Below are positions 62,339 to 64,000 of a DNA stretch of 64,000 nucleotides, one piece after another. The stretch covers positions 124,001-188,000 of the forward strand of contig DRFO01000043.1 in the NCBI GenBank assembly GCA_011050525.1. The letters are read 5' to 3'. The stretch is from Halopseudomonas xinjiangensis. GTDB taxonomy: Bacteria; Pseudomonadota; Gammaproteobacteria; Pseudomonadales; Pseudomonadaceae. Below the pieces are notes generated by a model that saw only the letters and a program-made list of their open reading frames with translations, did no database searches and had not been told where the DNA came from. Position 1 is the stretch's first letter; each line of letters opens with the position of its first letter. The translations under genes and the position numbers were made by a program.

Positions 62339-64000
62339 TCATGCTTCGATTTCGATCAGGATTTCCCCGGGATTGACTCGGTCGCCCTTGGCAACATGCA
62401 CTGCCTTGATGGTCCCGGCAATAGCCGCCTGAATTTCACTCTCCATTTTCATGGCTTCGCTGACCATTACCGCCTGGCCAGCCTTGACGGTGTCGCCTAC
62501 CTGCACCAGTACATCCACCACATTGCCCGGCATGCTGGTGGTCACGTGACCCGGCTGGCTGGCCTGCTTGCGTTGGTTGCCGCCGCCGGTTCCGGTGAAC
62601 GAATTCAGCGGCTCGAATACGGCTTCCTCGGGCATGCCGTCGAGGCTTAGATAGAAGTGCCGCTTGCCATCACCCTTGACGCTGACGCCGGTAATATCCA
62701 CGCGGTAGGTCTCGCCGTGCACATCAATGATGAACTCGGTAGGCACGCCGTCTTCAGACATCGGCTTGGCAGTAGCGCCAGTCGCCGGCAGCAGTTCTTC
62801 CGGCTTCAGCGTGCCGGCCGCGCGTTCCTCAAGAAATTTGCGCCCGATATCCGGAAACATGGCGTAGGTGAGCACGTCTTCCTCGCTCTGGGCCAGATTT
62901 CCTACTTCGTTGCGCAGCTTGTCCATTTCCGGCTTGATGAGATCCGCCGGGCGTACGTCAATGACCTGTTCACTGCCGATGCCGCGGCGCTGCAGATCCT
63001 GATCGATGGTGCCGGGCGCCTGACCATATCGGCCCTGCAGGTAGAGCTTCACCTCATTGGTGATGGTCTTGTACCGTTCGCCGGCCAATACGTTGAACAC
63101 CGCCTGGGTACCCACGATCTGCGACGTGGGCGTAACCAGTGGGGGGTAGCCAAGATCGGCGCGTACCCGGGGAATTTCTGCAAAGACTTCCTGGATGCGG
63201 TTCAGCGCATTCTGCTCCTTCAACTGATTGGCCAGGTTCGACATCATGCCGCCCGGCACCTGATTGACCTGGACGCGGGTATCGACGCCGGTGAATTCGC
63301 TTTCGAACTGATGGTACTTCTTGCGCACCTCATGGAAATACATGCCGATTTCCTGCAGCAGTTCCAGGTCCAGACCGGTGTCGTAGGGGGTGCCCTTGAG
63401 CGCCGCTACCATCGACTCGGTGCCGGGGTGGCTGGTGCCCCACGCCAGGGACGAAATCGCCGTGTCGATATGATCAGCGCCGTTTTCGATGGCCTTGATC
63501 TGACACATGGCCGCCAAGCCTGCCGTGTCGTGCGAGTGGATATACACTGGCAGCGACTGCTCGGCCTTGAGGGCCTTGACCAGCTCACCCGTGGCGTAGG
63601 GCGTCAGCAAGCCGGCCATGTCCTTGATCGCCAGCGAATCACAACCCATGGCTTCCATGGCCTGGGCCTGTTGAACAAAGGCCTCGACGGTGTGCACTGG
63701 GCTAGTGGTATAGGCGATGGTGCCCTGGGCGTGCTTGCCCGCCGTTTTGACCGCCTCAATGGAGGTCTTCAGATTGCGCACATCGTTCATGGCGTCGAAA
63801 ATGCGGAACACATCGATGCCGTTGCTTGCCGCCTTGGCGACGAAAGCGCGTACCACGTCATCACTGTAATGCCGGTAACCGAGCAGGTTCTGACCGCGAA
63901 GCAGCATCTGCAACCGCGTGTTTGGCAGCGCCTCGCGTAGCTGGCGCAGGCGCTCCCACGGGTCTTCCTTGAGGAAGCGGATACAGGCGTCGAAGGTTGC
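62339..64000 (-). CDS. oadA: Pyruvate carboxylase subunit B / oxaloacetate decarboxylase alpha, N-terminus outside window
   Basis: Biotin-carrying carboxyltransferase. The frame is open to the right edge, so the N-terminal part is cut off. Visible: carboxyltransferase barrel (FRIFDAMNDVRNL, SLAIKDMAGLLTP, YIHSHDTAGLA), a PYC/OADA conserved domain, and the C-terminal biotinyl domain with EAMKM, whose Lys lies 35 residues from the end. In pseudomonads this is the pycB subunit acting with PycA; the alternative is a sodium-pump OadA. No oadB/oadG gene is seen in the window. Confidence 0.93.
   Translation of the reverse strand, partial: ATFDACIRFLKEDPWERLRQLREALPNTRLQMLLRGQNLLGYRHYSDDVVRAFVAKAASNGIDVFRIFDAMNDVRNLKTSIEAVKTAGKHAQGTIAYTTSPVHTVEAFVQQAQAMEAMGCDSLAIKDMAGLLTPYATGELVKALKAEQSLPVYIHSHDTAGLAAMCQIKAIENGADHIDTAISSLAWGTSHPGTESMVAALKGTPYDTGLDLELLQEIGMYFHEVRKKYHQFESEFTGVDTRVQVNQVPGGMMSNLANQLKEQNALNRIQEVFAEIPRVRADLGYPPLVTPTSQIVGTQAVFNVLAGERYKTITNEVKLYLQGRYGQAPGTIDQDLQRRGIGSEQVIDVRPADLIKPEMDKLRNEVGNLAQSEEDVLTYAMFPDIGRKFLEERAAGTLKPEELLPATGATAKPMSEDGVPTEFIIDVHGETYRVDITGVSVKGDGKRHFYLSLDGMPEEAVFEPLNSFTGTGGGNQRKQASQPGHVTTSMPGNVVDVLVQVGDTVKAGQAVMVSEAMKMESEIQAAIAGTIKAVHVAKGDRVNPGEILIEIEA

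Noticed and set aside
62657..63940. Long plus-strand frame opposite oadA (427 codons)
   Set aside because: Shadow of a well-supported biotin enzyme gene.

Overview
This window is about 64 kb of a gammaproteobacterial chromosome around the replication origin. Gene content and order point to the Pseudomonas group: gyrB-recF-dnaN-dnaA diverge from rpmH-rnpA-yidD-yidC-mnmE, followed by mnmG-rsmG-parA-parB, the atp operon and glmU. To the left lie plsC, gmhB, glyS/glyQ, tag, rsmB/fmt/def, dprA/tsaC, hemF/aroE and trpI/trpBA. Some neighbours differ from the usual Pseudomonas order as I recall it (trkH beside trkA; cfa after glmU). A Halopseudomonas-like relative is possible, but I cannot assign a species. 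I saw no insertion sequence, prophage, CRISPR array, tRNA or rRNA gene.

Layout: (1) 1-6.6 kb, a signalling cassette: two related histidine kinases, a single-domain response regulator and an Hpt-REC-REC-GGDEF diguanylate cyclase. (2) 6.6-11.8 kb, a nitronate monooxygenase-like enzyme, a lipoprotein aminopeptidase, and the trpI regulator divergent from trpBA. (3) 11.8-24 kb, housekeeping genes: aroE, hemF, tsaC, dprA, a LysM protein, def, fmt, rsmB, trkA, trkH, a PilZ protein, an LpxL-type acyltransferase and tag. (4) 24-28.6 kb, glyQ, glyS, gmhB, plsC. (5) 28.7-35 kb, the leftward dnaA-dnaN-recF-gyrB cluster. (6) 34.9-35.5 kb, oriC with DnaA boxes and an AT-rich stretch. (7) 35.5-39.4 kb, rpmH to mnmE. 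(8) 39.4-39.95 kb, a second origin-like gap. (9) 40-44.2 kb, mnmG, rsmG, parAB. (10) 44.3-51.6 kb, the nine-gene ATP synthase operon with a good promoter and terminator. (11) 51.6-55.7 kb, glmU, cfa, a YcgR-like PilZ protein and a DUF192 protein. (12) 55.7-64 kb, leftward genes: a Cys-rich secreted protein, a CobW-like GTPase, DUF3301, trmO, an alpha/beta hydrolase, DUF3299, purK, purE, a beta-carbonic anhydrase and oadA/pycB (cut by the window edge).

Functional links: the origin, DnaA, ParA/ParB and three parS-like sites form the replication and segregation hub. Two perfect parS sites lie inside recF and encode the same FHVEH peptide in the same codon phase. The terminal signalling cassette would make cyclic-di-GMP, and two PilZ proteins in the window are candidate receptors. 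Most of the window is conserved core genome. The parts most worth a second look are the kinase/diguanylate cyclase cassette, the second DnaA-box region before mnmG, the parS sites, and the small secreted or unknown proteins at 55-60 kb.
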